This document shows, one piece after another, positions 22,773-36,940 of a DNA stretch of 64,000 nt. Within the stretch, counting starts at the first letter, position 1; each line of letters begins with the position of its first letter. This DNA is from Blepharisma stoltei (taxonomy: Eukaryota > Ciliophora > Heterotrichea > Heterotrichida > Blepharismidae). Position numbers and translations under genes: made by a program. The stretch covers positions 1-64,000 of the forward strand of contig CAJZBQ010000015.1 of assembly GCA_914767885.1 (NCBI GenBank). Reading direction: 5' to 3'. The notes below the pieces were generated by a model. That model had not been told where the DNA came from, searched no databases, and saw nothing but the letters and a program-made list of their open reading frames with translations.

Positions 22773-23911
22773 ATGAGGAAAAATGGGTTTCGACGCCCTA
22801 TCAACCCTTATCAAGTATCTAGCTGAGTCTTCACATTTCTCTTCACAGCAATCTTTTATATATTGATGCTCCCTGCGTTCCAAGTAGATCAGGCAGTTCT
22901 TATCGGCGCTGCTTTTAGCATGTTTTTAACCTTATTTTTAATGCTAGGATTTTTATGTACATATTCTGACCCAACAGATCCTGCAGTCATCCAAGGCTTA
23001 CAAGCAAGAATAAAATCGTATAGTTCTATTCAGGATTTCAGTCGATGCTAAAAAGTATCCAAAAATTTGTAAACTGTGCAGGACCCATGTAAGTGCTGGC
23101 AGCAAACATTGCAGATTTTGCAATCGCTGTGTAAATGGATTTGACCACCATTGCAAGTGGCTGAATAATTGTATAGAATAGCAGCAGTAATGGCTCGAGC
23201 TTGAGCTCGCTTTTTCCCTCCGTCCCAGCTGTCTTTTCAAATTTTATATATTCAATATCAACCTTTGATTTTTGAAATCTTTTAAATATTACCAAAATTG
23301 CTGGAGAGAAATTAAATGCCCATCTATTACTGTGCTCAAGGTATATAGGCAAAAAAAATTACTCAACTTTCGCAAAACTTATCAGTGTCCTTGAAATCAT
23401 TTTAATAATGATTGTCGGCACAGGCAGCGGTATATTAGCTGGAGTACTCGAAGATAAAGATATCAAGCAGAATTTGATTCAAAATTTTAATTTCAGTGAG
23501 CTACTAATCAAGATCTACATTGCAATTATTTGTATTACTGTAATTATATGCGGGATTATTACTATAGCTAACGCCCAGCTCATCTTACTGCACATTTGGC
23601 TCAACTATAAGGGGATGTCTACTTACGAGTATATATTAAAAAAGAGGAAAGCCAAAGCAAGCGTCTCAAGCGAAAACGCAGTCAAAGGATACTCACTAAA
23701 TGAGATGTACGAGCCTTATGAAGAAAACCCTGAGTATTCAAAAGACCAAACAATGGTAGAAAATAGCCAGGCACATCACAAACAAAACCTCTCGTTTGAC
23801 TCTCAGTCTGAAGCAAATTTTGAAGAAAGTATGAAATTTGAGAAGAAATGTTTAACAGAAGCTAAAAATTCACTTGAGCACCATAGCGCGAACAGACTTG
23901 CTTCAGCGTAA
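22773..23911 (+). CDS. DHHC palmitoyltransferase
   Basis: The coding blocks are 22773-23017, 23034-23176 and 23349-23911, which sum to 951 nt (316 residues). The N terminus [18 protein letters not shown] matches the 'RKNGFE.P..P.QV.SW' start of this family only if the TGA at 22824-22826 is Trp. Two hydrophobic segments follow, then the cysteine-rich domain with [12 protein letters not shown], whose Cys carries the acyl intermediate, then two more membrane segments around 23385-23600 and a polar tail. A 16-nt intron (23018-23033) restores frame before the zinc-binding region. A 172-bp insertion splits CI from GKKNY. The enzyme should S-acylate membrane-associated proteins; two candidates with MGCC and MGVCC starts lie in the same window. 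Confidence 0.88.
23018..23033 (+). other. 16-nt intron in the DHHC gene
   Basis: GTATAGTTCTATTCAG begins GT and ends AG. Leaving it out changes the frame so that [19 protein letters not shown] is continuous with the cysteine-rich domain; keeping it in leads to a stop. Introns of 15-16 nt are typical of heterotrichs. Confidence 0.85.
23177..23348. mobile_element. TA-flanked insertion in the DHHC gene
   Basis: A 172-bp segment lies between two copies of TATAG (23172-23176 and 23344-23348) in the most conserved motif of the gene. Its ends share an imperfect inverted repeat, AGCAGCAGTAATGG against GAGCACAGTAATAG. It carries an in-frame stop. Removal restores NNCIGKKNY. Confidence 0.82.
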
Positions 23912-23922
23912 TAAATGTGTCA

Positions 23923-25221
23923 TTAATCACTGTCACTCCAATCTGAGCTCTCTTCTTCTAAGTCGTACTTTGTGAGTTCTGCCCTTCTTTCAGCGATTTT
24001 TGCAGCTAGGTAGTTAGTGAACACAACTTCGTCTTCGCTTCTTTCAGGCATTTCTTTCTGCAGGGTAGCTTTTCTGGCGTTTGACATATGCCTGATCAGC
24101 TCCATCTGTGCTTCATACAAAGTCTGCTTTCTTATGATTTCTTCAAACTGCTTGTCTTCTTCATCAGGGATTATTTTGATTTCTGGCTGAGGCTCTTTGG
24201 ATAATGATAAAGTCCTTGTGGCACTTCGAGATCTCACGATTTCTTCCATGATCACTGCAGCTGTTCTACTATCTCTAAGCTCACTTTTCCTGATTCCTGC
24301 ATTTTTAAAGATTCTTTTTAGATCTTGAGACAGTTGATCCAGATTGAAGCATTTATTGGTTGAGTCTCATATAACTCTACCCATTAGTTGGACTGCATAG
24401 GGCTGGCTGATTTCGAAGTTTTCTTCTTCATTTTGCTGCTTTTTGGATTTTTTTGTGTTTTTTGATTTTGAGTCCTCAAACTTTTGGTTTTCAGGCTTGG
24501 GAGAAAAGGACCGGATTTTTTGTTTAAAACTTTCTGCTTCGTTTGGACTGCAAAAATAAATTCCTATCTAGCCTCAGAGAAATAAAATGGCAATGCTAGT
24601 AGAAGATGGAATCCCAAGCACACTCCATATGGAGCAGATAGGGCCCACACTGATGAAGCCAAAGATAGCGCCTCTGCCACTTTTTGAAGTAGGTCTTGGG
24701 CCTGGGATGCCTACCAAACAAGAAAGTTTTATTTCTCCCTGAAGATTTTTCCCTCTCCTTTGCAGGTTGGTTAGACAGGTTTTACTTCTCTCACTTAGTC
24801 TTTGCTTATTGGGACAACTGAGCATCTGGAAGATGTGACTCTAGCCTACGGAGCCAATTCCTAGATAGGAAGGCTAGTGGTCTATCTTAAGACACTTAAT
24901 TTTACTATTTTTTATCTGGCCGCCGGGTATAGGAAAGCAGAAAAATGACTGAGAAAGCTGGTCATAGAAGTTAAAAAAATCGTAATAAAGCTCTGTCTCA
25001 AAAATGAGGTCAAATGTGTTCAGATCATACATTCTCATTAATGTCGTCTGTAAAATTCTGTCGATTATCAAACAAATAGCCCCGTAAAGCCCCGAATCTC
25101 TTCATGACTGGTTTTTTCCATCATTTGCGTAGAGTTTTGCGCTGGCGGTTGCTATTAATGTGCACGTGCCTGCTATTTTTTCATTTAATTCTTTTATGAT
25201 TTCTTCAGAAATTGTTGACAT
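23923..25221 (-). CDS. WASP-family actin nucleation-promoting factor
   Basis: Coding blocks 25221-24918 and 24569-23923 give 951 nt (316 residues). The N-terminal half is a WH1 domain: a tryptophan coded by TGA (25102-25104), then ILQTTLMRMYDLNTFDLIFE and TELYYDFFNFY, then FCSPNEAESFKQKI after the insertion. A lysine-rich linker leads to a CRIB/GTPase-binding segment (ISQPYAVQLMGRVIW, W again coded by TGA at 24367-24369) with the following SQDLKRIFKNAGI helix. The C terminus has a WH2/central-like region and ends in the acidic tail EEESSDWSDSD, the Arp2/3-binding signature. This order fits WASP/N-WASP, which links Rho-type GTPases to Arp2/3 actin branching. There is no long proline-rich region, so it is short for the family. 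It converges with the DHHC gene. Confidence 0.8.
24570..24917 (+). mobile_element. SINE-like retroposon, family B, in the WASP gene
   Basis: A 348-bp insertion lies between TATCT copies (24565-24569 and 24913-24917). Plus-strand sense starts AAATAAAATGGCAATGC. Its complement shares AAAACCTGTCTA and GGAGAAA(C/T)AAAAC with the two family B copies in HYDIN. Removal joins PGGQI to GIYFCSPNE across a WH1 strand. Confidence 0.8.
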
Positions 25222-26323
25222 TTTAATGAAATTAATTATTGGGATATGCAGCTGATATTATAATAGAAGTTTTTAATTGCAACTACTCTTATTTTCATCT
25301 TTCTTACTCCATTATAAAGTTGATATTTTAATATTATCTAAGTGGCAATAGTTTATCAAGTATAGTTTACCTAAAAAATTTGAATACTTTGACAGTCGGT
25401 AAGTGCCCTTTTTAAAGGGTTTCCTCACAAAAAGGGGGGGTTTACCGACTATTAAAGACTGTATAAATTTTTGTTTATGCTAATAGTAAGTTAGAGAATC
25501 TTCTTATCTATATAAGATGCAATATTAATTATAGTTTGAATATTGAAATGACTAATTATTGATATTTTCTAGTGATGACAATAACGTCTAATTGACTTAA
25601 TTGAAAATATAATTTTTTAATATTTAATTATATATTGATGCTAATCAATTAGCAGCTAAATTGTAGCACAGATAACAGCTTTTGAATTAATATATCGTCA
25701 ATTTTATTTTTGAATTTCATATAAAAGTAATTTTATGAGTTATCATCTTATTGATTCTTTATTTTTTTATCATGATTCTTTAAACTTCTAACTTATTTTA
25801 TATTTTCTTTACTCTGACTCAATATCTTATGCATAAGTAAGAAGCAACTATCAGTTTTCTCTAAAATTAAGAAATAAATCTATGTCTATTAGCTAGTAAC
25901 CTATATTAAATGAAAAAATCTTAATGTAGCGATATGCAATTTTTGTTTAAAAAAGCAATTTTCGATTTCATTTTATTAAAATTAAGCAATTATTCCTATT
26001 AAACCATTCCATCTTTTTTGAATTTGAAAGTTTCTTAACTCTTCCTCATAAACGAACAAAAATATTGAAATGCTATATTTTGGGATAATTATCTTTATTT
26101 AGGATATTTATAAATTTAGGCGATAGCATTCTAAAATCTAATTTTTTATAAAATAAATTTGTTAATTTAATGTTTTATAAATCAGATAAAAAAATTTTAT
26201 ATTTTATTGTTATAAAAATGTCCCTAGTGAGCTCTCTCCAGATGAGAGATTAAGGAGAAGGCGAAACCAGACGCAACTCGTGATTTGGTGGCAAAGCCAT
26301 ATTAATAAATAATTTAGCGGGAA
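25222..26323. other. Divergent intergenic region between WASP and MCM3
   Basis: About 1.1 kb of very AT-rich DNA between two divergent genes. The only structure seen is a 57-bp unit at 25394-25450 with 9-10 bp inverted ends (AGTCGGTAA / TTTACCGACT) around a GC-rich core. No gene is apparent. Confidence 0.5.
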
Positions 26324-30264
<3,941 letters not shown>

Positions 30265-30316
30265 CAAGGAATTTCATAATTAATTTTAAGGTAATACTCA
30301 GACTAATTATTTAAAA

Positions 30317-32146
30317 ATGAAGTTTTGGGTTTTCATCTTGGCGCTCTACTTTTCCAAAGCTTCCGAAAGCAATGATATTTCTTCAGACGAGGACCCTGGT
30401 ACCTGTGTGTGCGATTTAACGAAAAACTCCTGTGATGCCTTTTGCTGCTGTGACGACGATTGCACATCTGCTGTAATCCAGATGTGGGAAGGAACTGATT
30501 CAGACTCAAATATGTGTGTAAGGTCAAGGTTTGGCAATAGTGATCGGTTTTCTTGTATTGATGACTCGGAAGTCTACAAGATCAACTCGAGAAGAGGCTT
30601 GAAAAAGACTGATGATTCCAGCAATGATTTAATTTGTGTCACTGTTGATAATGCTCAGCCATTTGGCAGCTTTCATACACTAGTAAGTGAGGCATCTACA
30701 AGTAAGGCTACTGATAGGATAGACTTAACAGTTGGCTACTCTGATGTAATCTACGCACCAAAGCCAACTTATTCGTGATATAGAGATTATCAAGTAGAAG
30801 TAAATGTCACGAGCAATGAAACGACGACAGGGGTAAAAACAATCACTCAGACCCAAACATTTGTATACTTAACTCCTGGGGTTGTGATGGGGTCAGAATA
30901 TTCAGGATGGGCTCATTATCATAATAGATGGACGATCCCTGGCCCTGACAGCTATGGGCTTTGCAATGATATGAACACAATTCAGTGGCTTTATAAGGCA
31001 AATCCTGGGCCATGCACAAGGGCTTATACAGGGAGCACTTTCCAATCAATTTGTGTATCAAGTCTAAGCATTGCCACCTATATGGATTATCTACAAATTG
31101 TCCCAGGAGCCACCAATGAGACCACAACTTCTATAAACTACTACCAAATATACAAGAGGGACACCTCCACCAATACCCAGACCCTGATTCCCATCACTAC
31201 ACTGACAACAACATTTGATTCGACCAATTGTATTTGCAAGAATGCCTTTTTGGAAGCTCATTATACAGTATGGACTAACAATAAGCAAAATGCGACTGAT
31301 CAGATTTATGCAACTGTGGTTATTGCAGATTTAAGCTTAAGCTCGTGCACTTCAACTGCTATTGGGAACGTTACTCAGCAATTTTCTGTGAAATTTTTAA
31401 CCACATCTGGGCTTGAGCAGAAGAGATCTGGGAATCCTGGGTATGTAAAAGGCAAGCCTGTTTTAGCTGGGACTTTGTCTGATAAAGTGATTAGTCAGTT
31501 TGATGATGGAATTCAGCTTTATGGAGCCAGCTCAAAAGGGGCTTGCATTTCGTCATCATCAACTCCAGTAATGGGCGGCATACAAAGCCTGAATTTTGGG
31601 CAGGATGCTGTGTATTCTTGCTATTTAGAGTACACTTTAAGCCAGCTTGAGACTGCCTGCACTACTAGTAACTTGCAAATGAGCATTTTTTCATATCAAG
31701 ATATTGCTTATATAGGAATATTTGGGGACGCCGATGCAAATACTCTTTCAGACTGGGTTGCAGTTAACACAGATGCGATGGCAAACCCAACTGCTGAATT
31801 CAATTCTACATCGAAAACCTGCAAATTGCCAAACTTGGTCAGTTATGACATTTTTTATACAGAAACAGGAGACTTGACTAACCCACAGCCAAAAATTGTT
31901 TATGTGAAAAAATCAGTAAAAAACAATCCATGGGAATTCAAAAAGCAGCAGTCAGGAGATACACAAATATTTTTAAATACAGTTGTGTTTAGCTTCATTG
32001 AGTATACCGAAAAATATGATCCCTATGGAAGTCCTCCACTTGACCCTATCAAAGTGATGCCAGATGACGTGATTTACCCATTTAGATACTCTTCTGGGAG
32101 TTATTTCAATATATTTTTGGGAATATGCATTTGTTTAATAATTTAA
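30317..32146 (+). CDS. Tectonic-family ciliary transition-zone protein
   Basis: A single frame of 609 residues runs through one TGA (30776-30778) read as Trp. Residues 1-18 form a signal peptide. Then comes CVCDLTKNSCDAFCCCDDDC, the cysteine signature of tectonic proteins ('C.CDLT...CD.NCCCD.DC'). The rest is cysteine-dotted extracellular-type sequence with many potential N-glycosylation sites, and the C terminus is a short hydrophobic segment (FNIFLGICICLII) that could anchor it. Tectonics belong to the MKS/B9 complex of the transition zone and help gate ciliary membrane composition. Without the reassigned codon the gene would look like two fragments. It lies 52 bp downstream of MCM3 on the same strand. 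Confidence 0.88.
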
Positions 32147-32579
32147 TATAATTTATAATGCTATATTATATCAAACTTTAACAGTTTTTGAAATAGAGGA
32201 GTAGATTAGTCATAAGCTTTAATTTGGAACCCTGATTCATAGCATTTATCTACTTATTGTTTATTCATAGTATCTTCTAAACAAATGACAATATTTCTTT
32301 TAATTATTGCTTCCAAAGCTGGGGGATATAATTTATGAGCAAAAGTTCAAGGCAAAGTTTGCAAAAAATATTCTTGCTTTACGATGAAATAATGGCTCTT
32401 TATTCAATAGTTGGTTTTATTCAAATTCTTACAAGTTTGACTTTGAAAAGTAAATAATTTATGAATTTGACATAAATAATTGTTTATTTTAAAACAATAT
32501 GGGGATGAATTTGCCAATAAAATAAATATATGATGCGTAAATTTAATAAAATCCCATAGAAATAATCAGTGAGCACCCA
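32147..32579. other. Intergenic region after tectonic
   Basis: AT-rich, with only a 39-codon frame at 32335-32454 that shows no recognisable feature. Nothing else is supported here. Confidence 0.4.
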
Positions 32580-32798
32580 ATGCTTAAAAAAGCCATAGCT
32601 GAACTGCTTAGGCTTGTTGAAGAGAAGGAAAAAGAAATTGAAGAAATTAAAAGTCAAAATTCTCCTTCAATTTCCCAAAGCACAGAAATCCAAGAAAGTG
32701 AGCCAGAAGTTTCCCATTCACCACCAACTGAGAAAAATGGTTTCATAAAAGATGAAGAAGGTTTTACAATAAATGTTAACAAAAAATGCCAAGCTTAA
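32580..32798 (+). CDS. Small charged coiled-coil protein, hypothetical
   Basis: A 72-residue frame: residues 1-28 form a Leu/Glu/Lys heptad-like helix, followed by a Ser/Glu-rich stretch and a polar tail. An in-frame stop lies shortly upstream, so the ATG at 32580 is the first available. I do not recognise it. Codon use resembles neighbouring genes, but the length makes chance possible. Confidence 0.35.
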   Translation: MLKKAIAELLRLVEEKEKEIEEIKSQNSPSISQSTEIQESEPEVSHSPPTEKNGFIKDEEGFTINVNKKCQA

Positions 32799-32992
32799 AA
32801 TTTAAAAATAAAATAGTTAACATTTATATTAATCTAATTCAAAATGGAATATAATTCATATATTAATATATTGCACTAAATTAGGCTCTGCTAAGAATGC
32901 CTTTAAAAATATTAATGCCCTAATTTATTTAGAATAGACACTAATCTTGCCAATATAGATAAATTATTCATTAGCCAAAGCATATTTCAATC

Positions 32993-33256
32993 ATGGGCTG
33001 TTGTCACAATACAAGTATTGATCATGATTTTTTCATGGGTTCATCTCCAAATCAATCAGGAAACGATGCAAGAGACGATGGCGTCGATAATCTCTCAGCC
33101 AGCCAAGTTTACTTGAAGAAATCAGAAGGGAAACAAATTTTCAGACTCAAAACTCCGAACAGCCAAAAGCCTGTACTCCCAACTCCGACTTTCGGAAGCC
33201 TAAACAGTAATACCTCTCCATTTAGATTTGAAGATGGAACTAATAGTGTAAGATAA
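32993..33256 (+). CDS. Small protein with MGCC dual-acylation start
   Basis: An 87-residue protein begins MGCCHNTS. Gly2 fits N-myristoylation and Cys3-Cys4 fit palmitoylation, a common dual lipid anchor for peripheral membrane proteins. The remainder is polar and probably disordered with no recognised domain. The nearby CDPK starts MGVCC, so both may be membrane-tethered in the same way. Function unknown. Confidence 0.55.
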   Translation: MGCCHNTSIDHDFFMGSSPNQSGNDARDDGVDNLSASQVYLKKSEGKQIFRLKTPNSQKPVLPTPTFGSLNSNTSPFRFEDGTNSVR

Positions 33257-33423
33257 CTATTTAACGAGATTTTCAATTTTTAAGCTAATTTTTCTTAACT
33301 AAGTATAAGTGGCAAGGATCTTTTCTGACTCCTTGGCAAAATTTTTTTTTTTTTTTTAAATTTTTAATATAAGCTTAATAGTATACAATAAGCTAGACTT
33401 TGAGTAGGATAAGGAAGCTTGTT

Positions 33424-35074
33424 CTAGCTTTGAGTATGAGTTATACCTGACATTTCTTCAAGGACTTGGCTATTTCTTCTAATTGTAAGCCTTCTTTGAG
33501 ACAACCTCTTAGCGGGTGGTCTTTCGAAAACTGCACTTTCATCATCTTCCGTATTATTAACAGTAATCTGTTCAGAAAAGCCTAAATAATTTTTACAAGT
33601 CATAATTTCTTTGAATTGGCTGAAATCCATATACTCGTTAACCTGCAGTTTGAATTCCTCTATAATATCATTAAAATCATCATCTGATATAAAACACCCT
33701 GCTTTTTGCAGCGCATATTTTAAATTTTTAACAGTAATACGTCCCTTATTTTCAATATCAAAATGCTGGAAAATTGCTCACAAGCTTTCCTCATCCAAAA
33801 ACCTCCTCCTATCCATTGCAGCGATCAAGAACTGTGTATAGTTTAATTTTCCCTTCCCTAGGTAGCTCATGCCCCTAATAATTAAATCAAACTCATCCGC
33901 AGCTACATCATACCCGTTTCTCTTCATTGCCTGCACAATATCTTGAGGTGTCACAAAGCCTGTCTTTGATATATCAATTTCATCAAAAGCTGCGTGCAGA
34001 TCCCCTAGCTGGTCTTCTGAGAGATTTCTGACTAGCACTTTCATAGCTTCTCTTCACAGCTTGCTTGGAGTTTTAAAGCTTTTAATTGAGTTAAATACTT
34101 CAAGGTTTATCCGGGCACTCATATCTGCTGAAAAAGAGTTAAGCCACTCATGCTTCAATGCTTGGCTGATTGTAATTCTAAGCTCTGGGTTCAATACAAA
34201 CATTTTGGCGATCAGATCTTTGGCAGACTCTGATATATTTTGCCATACTGAGTCGTCAAAATTATAGTCCGCAATCATGATTTTTCGGAATAAATCGTTT
34301 ATGTCCAGTCCTTTAAAAGGCTGCTTTCCTGACAATAGTAAATACATGAGCACTCCAAATGACCACACGTCACATTCTTTCCCATATTTTGATTTGAGGA
34401 CTTCGGGGGCAAGATAATATGGAGTTCCCACCATAGTAGTCATTGCGTCATCTCCAAATTTAATGGACATCCCAAAATCTACCAGCTTTATTTCTGCGTT
34501 GGGCTCTGAGTTCACCAGCAAGCAGTTTTCAGGTTTTATATCTCTATGTGATATTTTTAGGCTATGCAGGTGGTTGACTGCCCCTAATAAGCTTTTCATT
34601 ATTTGGGCTACTTCTGTTTCCAGAAGCGTCCCTTTACTAATTAAATAGTCAAGTAAATCCCCTCCTGTGCAGAGTTCCATGACCATATGTATATATTTAC
34701 TATCCTCAAAAATTTCATAAAGTTTTACTATATTGGGATGGTCCACTAGCTGAAGGATTTCTAGTTCTCTTTTGAGCATCCACAAACCTTTTTTTATTTT
34801 TTCTTTACTGATTGATTTAATTGCATAATGCTTCCCTTTGAGCATTTCGCTTCGGTCGAAGATAGAGCGGTTGTTATTTTTAATTATTTTAACAGCCTCC
34901 CTTACAGTTCCAAACTGTCCATAGCCTATTATTTTTACGAACTCATAATATTTCCTAATACCTGTTTGGAAGATTACTTTCTAGACGAGTGCATGCAGAA
35001 ATGTCTGAGTTTTCGATTGGTTGGCCGAGTTTAGGCACTCTTAGATGATGGTCAGAGACGCAGCACACTCCCAT
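33424..35074 (-). CDS. Calcium-dependent protein kinase (CDPK)
   Basis: After removal of a 16-nt intron (34962-34977) the gene gives 544 residues. It starts MGVCCVSDHH, a myristoylation/palmitoylation signal. The kinase domain shows YGQFGTV (glycine loop), AIKSI (catalytic Lys), SHRDIKPENC, LVDFGMS and TPYYLAPEVL with the expected spacing. A junction segment (KTPSKLWREAMKVLVRNLSEDQL, W from TGA at 34054-34056) leads to a calmodulin-like region of four EF-hand units; two have plausible loops (DISKTGFVTPQD, DIENKGRITVKN) and two look degenerate. A second TGA (33778-33780) is also Trp (EESLWAIF). CDPKs act as calcium-triggered kinases in ciliates, apicomplexans and plants. The C-terminal ~60 residues are basic and Ser-rich. 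Confidence 0.93.
34962..34977 (-). other. 16-nt intron in the CDPK gene
   Basis: On the minus strand GTAATCTTCCAAACAG. Retaining it brings an in-frame TAG just upstream of the kinase domain; splicing it joins TRLES to IRKYYEFVKIIG and opens the frame to the MGVCC start. Confidence 0.88.
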
Positions 35075-35112
35075 TTTTTAGCTCTTTTATATTTGGATCA
35101 TGTTTATAAATA

Positions 35113-36863
35113 ATGATTTGGGTATTATTAACAATAGTAAACTTAATCCTGGGAAAAAGCTACCGGGTGCCAAGCTTTGATGATTTTTTGCAGAAATATG
35201 AAAAGCACTATGAGAGTACGGAAGAATATATGTTGAGGAAGAGAATATACGAAGAAAACGTGAAATATATAAAAAATATAAATAATGGGGAGAATGATGA
35301 AGGAATTATAAATTGGTTTTCGGATACAGAAGTTGGCAGTAGAAAAGAAAAGAAGGTATCTGAAGAAAGAGTCGCAAGCTATCCACCAGAATGGGACTGG
35401 ACTTTGATGGAAGCAGTCACAGAAGTGAAAAATGAAAGAGGCTGCAACAGTTCCTATATTTTTGCAGCTGTAGGAGCTGTAGAGTCACTGCTTTATCTCC
35501 AAGGGAAAACTAATGGAACTCTTTATGAGATGTCTGAACAAGTGATTCTTGACTGTGACAAAAAGGCAACTTGCAAAGGAGAAGATATCGCAGTCCCGCT
35601 TGACTTCATGCAGAGCATGGGAACTGTAATTGAAGCTTTTTACCCATACGAAGGAAACAGCTACCGGTGCCAATTTGACTTGATGCCGCCTGACCTTTTA
35701 TTTAATATTTCTGGATATAGGCAAATTCAGCCAAATAATTACACTGCACTATACGAAGCAATTACAATAAATCCGGTTGTGGTCTTTATGAATATTATAA
35801 TAATAAAATGGCGTCGAAGAGAATTTCTCTTTGAGGAATTTTCTTTCCTTTACTCCCCACGTGAGCGAACAAAAAAATCTTGTTAGCTCACTGAGGGAGT
35901 TAATTTTTTTTTTTTAAAATTTTATATATACATTTTAAAGAAAAAATCCCACTTCTCGAAAATTGGAAGGCAAATATTAATTTTATTTTATGTTTTAAAA
36001 ATATAATTTGTTTAAAATTAAACAGAATTAGATCGAGATTTCATGATACAAGTTATAGAAATTGCCCGAGGATGGCGCTATTTTGCGCCATCCTCGGGGC
36101 AATTTCTATATCACTTATATATTAAAATTTTTTCCCATAAAAAATTCTTGTTCTTTCAGGAGGGTGGGGGTTTTTGGCAAAAAATAAGAATTTTTCTAAT
36201 GGCTTTTTAGGCTTACGGAGAGGGGGAGTGAAGCAATTTTATTATTATAGGGTTCAGTTTTTCCCAGTGAGACCTTATCCAGCAATATCAGGCAAACAAC
36301 GGGAAGGGGTGCACAGCTCCTGGCCTGATCCTTGGATGTTTGGTGGGCACAAAGTTTTATTGCTTGACACTCCCGAGGAGGGAGATCCACAGGCAGCACA
36401 CTGCGCAGAAGTCAAGTTTGAGCGAGGTAGCGCAGCCGTGAGATTTGGTAGCTAATTGGCTGTCACTTGCTTTGGATGGTCCGTCAACCCGATAAAAAGG
36501 GTGACGTCACCAATTGGTGTCTATTGGGGTGAACCCTTGTGACCTTGTTAAATCACGCTGCAGAGCTGGAGAAACACGTTAAATACTCTAAGTAATGCTA
36601 ATGTGGTCTTTATGAATATTGGATCTGAAGACTTTTTCTCATATGAGGCAGGAGTTTATGGTGAAGATCTGTGTCAGGCTTCTCCACTGAACCATGCTAT
36701 GCTTGCTGTTGGGTATAGTGAAGGGGAATTTATAAAATTCAAAAATTCTTGGGGTCCAAACTGGGGTATGGAAGGATATGTGCTGATTGAAGTTAATAGT
36801 GCTAATGAAAGCAAAGGCGGGACGTGCGGGATACTAAAATATGGGTTAACCCCATATCTTTAA
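35113..36863 (+). CDS. Papain-family (C1A) protein with Ser in place of catalytic Cys
   Basis: Coding blocks 35113-35796 and 36621-36863 give 927 nt (308 residues). A signal peptide (residues 1-15) is followed by an I29-type propeptide (FDDFLQKYEKHYES..R...Y..N). The mature region begins near YPPEWDW. The usual QG.CGSCWAF active-site block reads ERGCNSSYIFAA, so the nucleophilic Cys is Ser, the following Trp is Tyr and the oxyanion Gln position is Glu. The catalytic His (LNHAMLAVGY) and Asn (FKNSWGPNWGMEGY) are conserved. Secretory or lysosomal location is expected. Ser-type C1A proteins are known in other protists, and it may have altered or no protease activity. A nested retroposon splits VVFMNI from GSEDFF. 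Confidence 0.87.
35853..36228. mobile_element. MITE nested inside the protease-gene retroposon
   Basis: A 376-bp element with ends CTCCCCACGTGAGCGAAC and GGGGGAG, flanked by TTA on the left (35850-35852) and TGA on the right (36229-36231, probably a mutated TTA). The interior matches the dynein MITEs (TTGTTTAAAATTAAACAGAATTAG, and GGTTTTTGGCAAAAAATAAG near the right). Confidence 0.82.
36056..36110. mobile_element. Short foldback nested inside that MITE
   Basis: TAGAAATTGCCCGAGGATGG and its complement form a 55-bp hairpin with a loop of a few bases, inserted between TA dinucleotides (36054-36055 and 36109-36110). Other MITE copies have uninterrupted TTATCACTTATAT at this point, so the hairpin arrived later. 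Confidence 0.75.
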
Positions 36864-36940
36864 TTTTTTACACTAATTCACCCGTTATTAATTTAAAAAT
36901 CACTATAGGTTTGTTATAAAATAGATGCTATTAATATATT

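Larger units (their letters stand above)
35797..36620 (+). mobile_element. SINE-like retroposon, family A, in the protease gene (carries nested elements)
   Basis: The insertion is bounded by a perfect 19-bp direct repeat TGTGGTCTTTATGAATATT (35778-35796 and 36602-36620). It starts ATAATAATAAAATGGCGTCG and ends in CTAAGTAATGCTAA. Without the nested MITE it is about 450 bp and matches family A at 6553-6990 through the start, a central GAGCGAG(C/G) block and GGTGACGTCACCAA. Removal restores VVFMNIGSEDFF. Confidence 0.9.
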
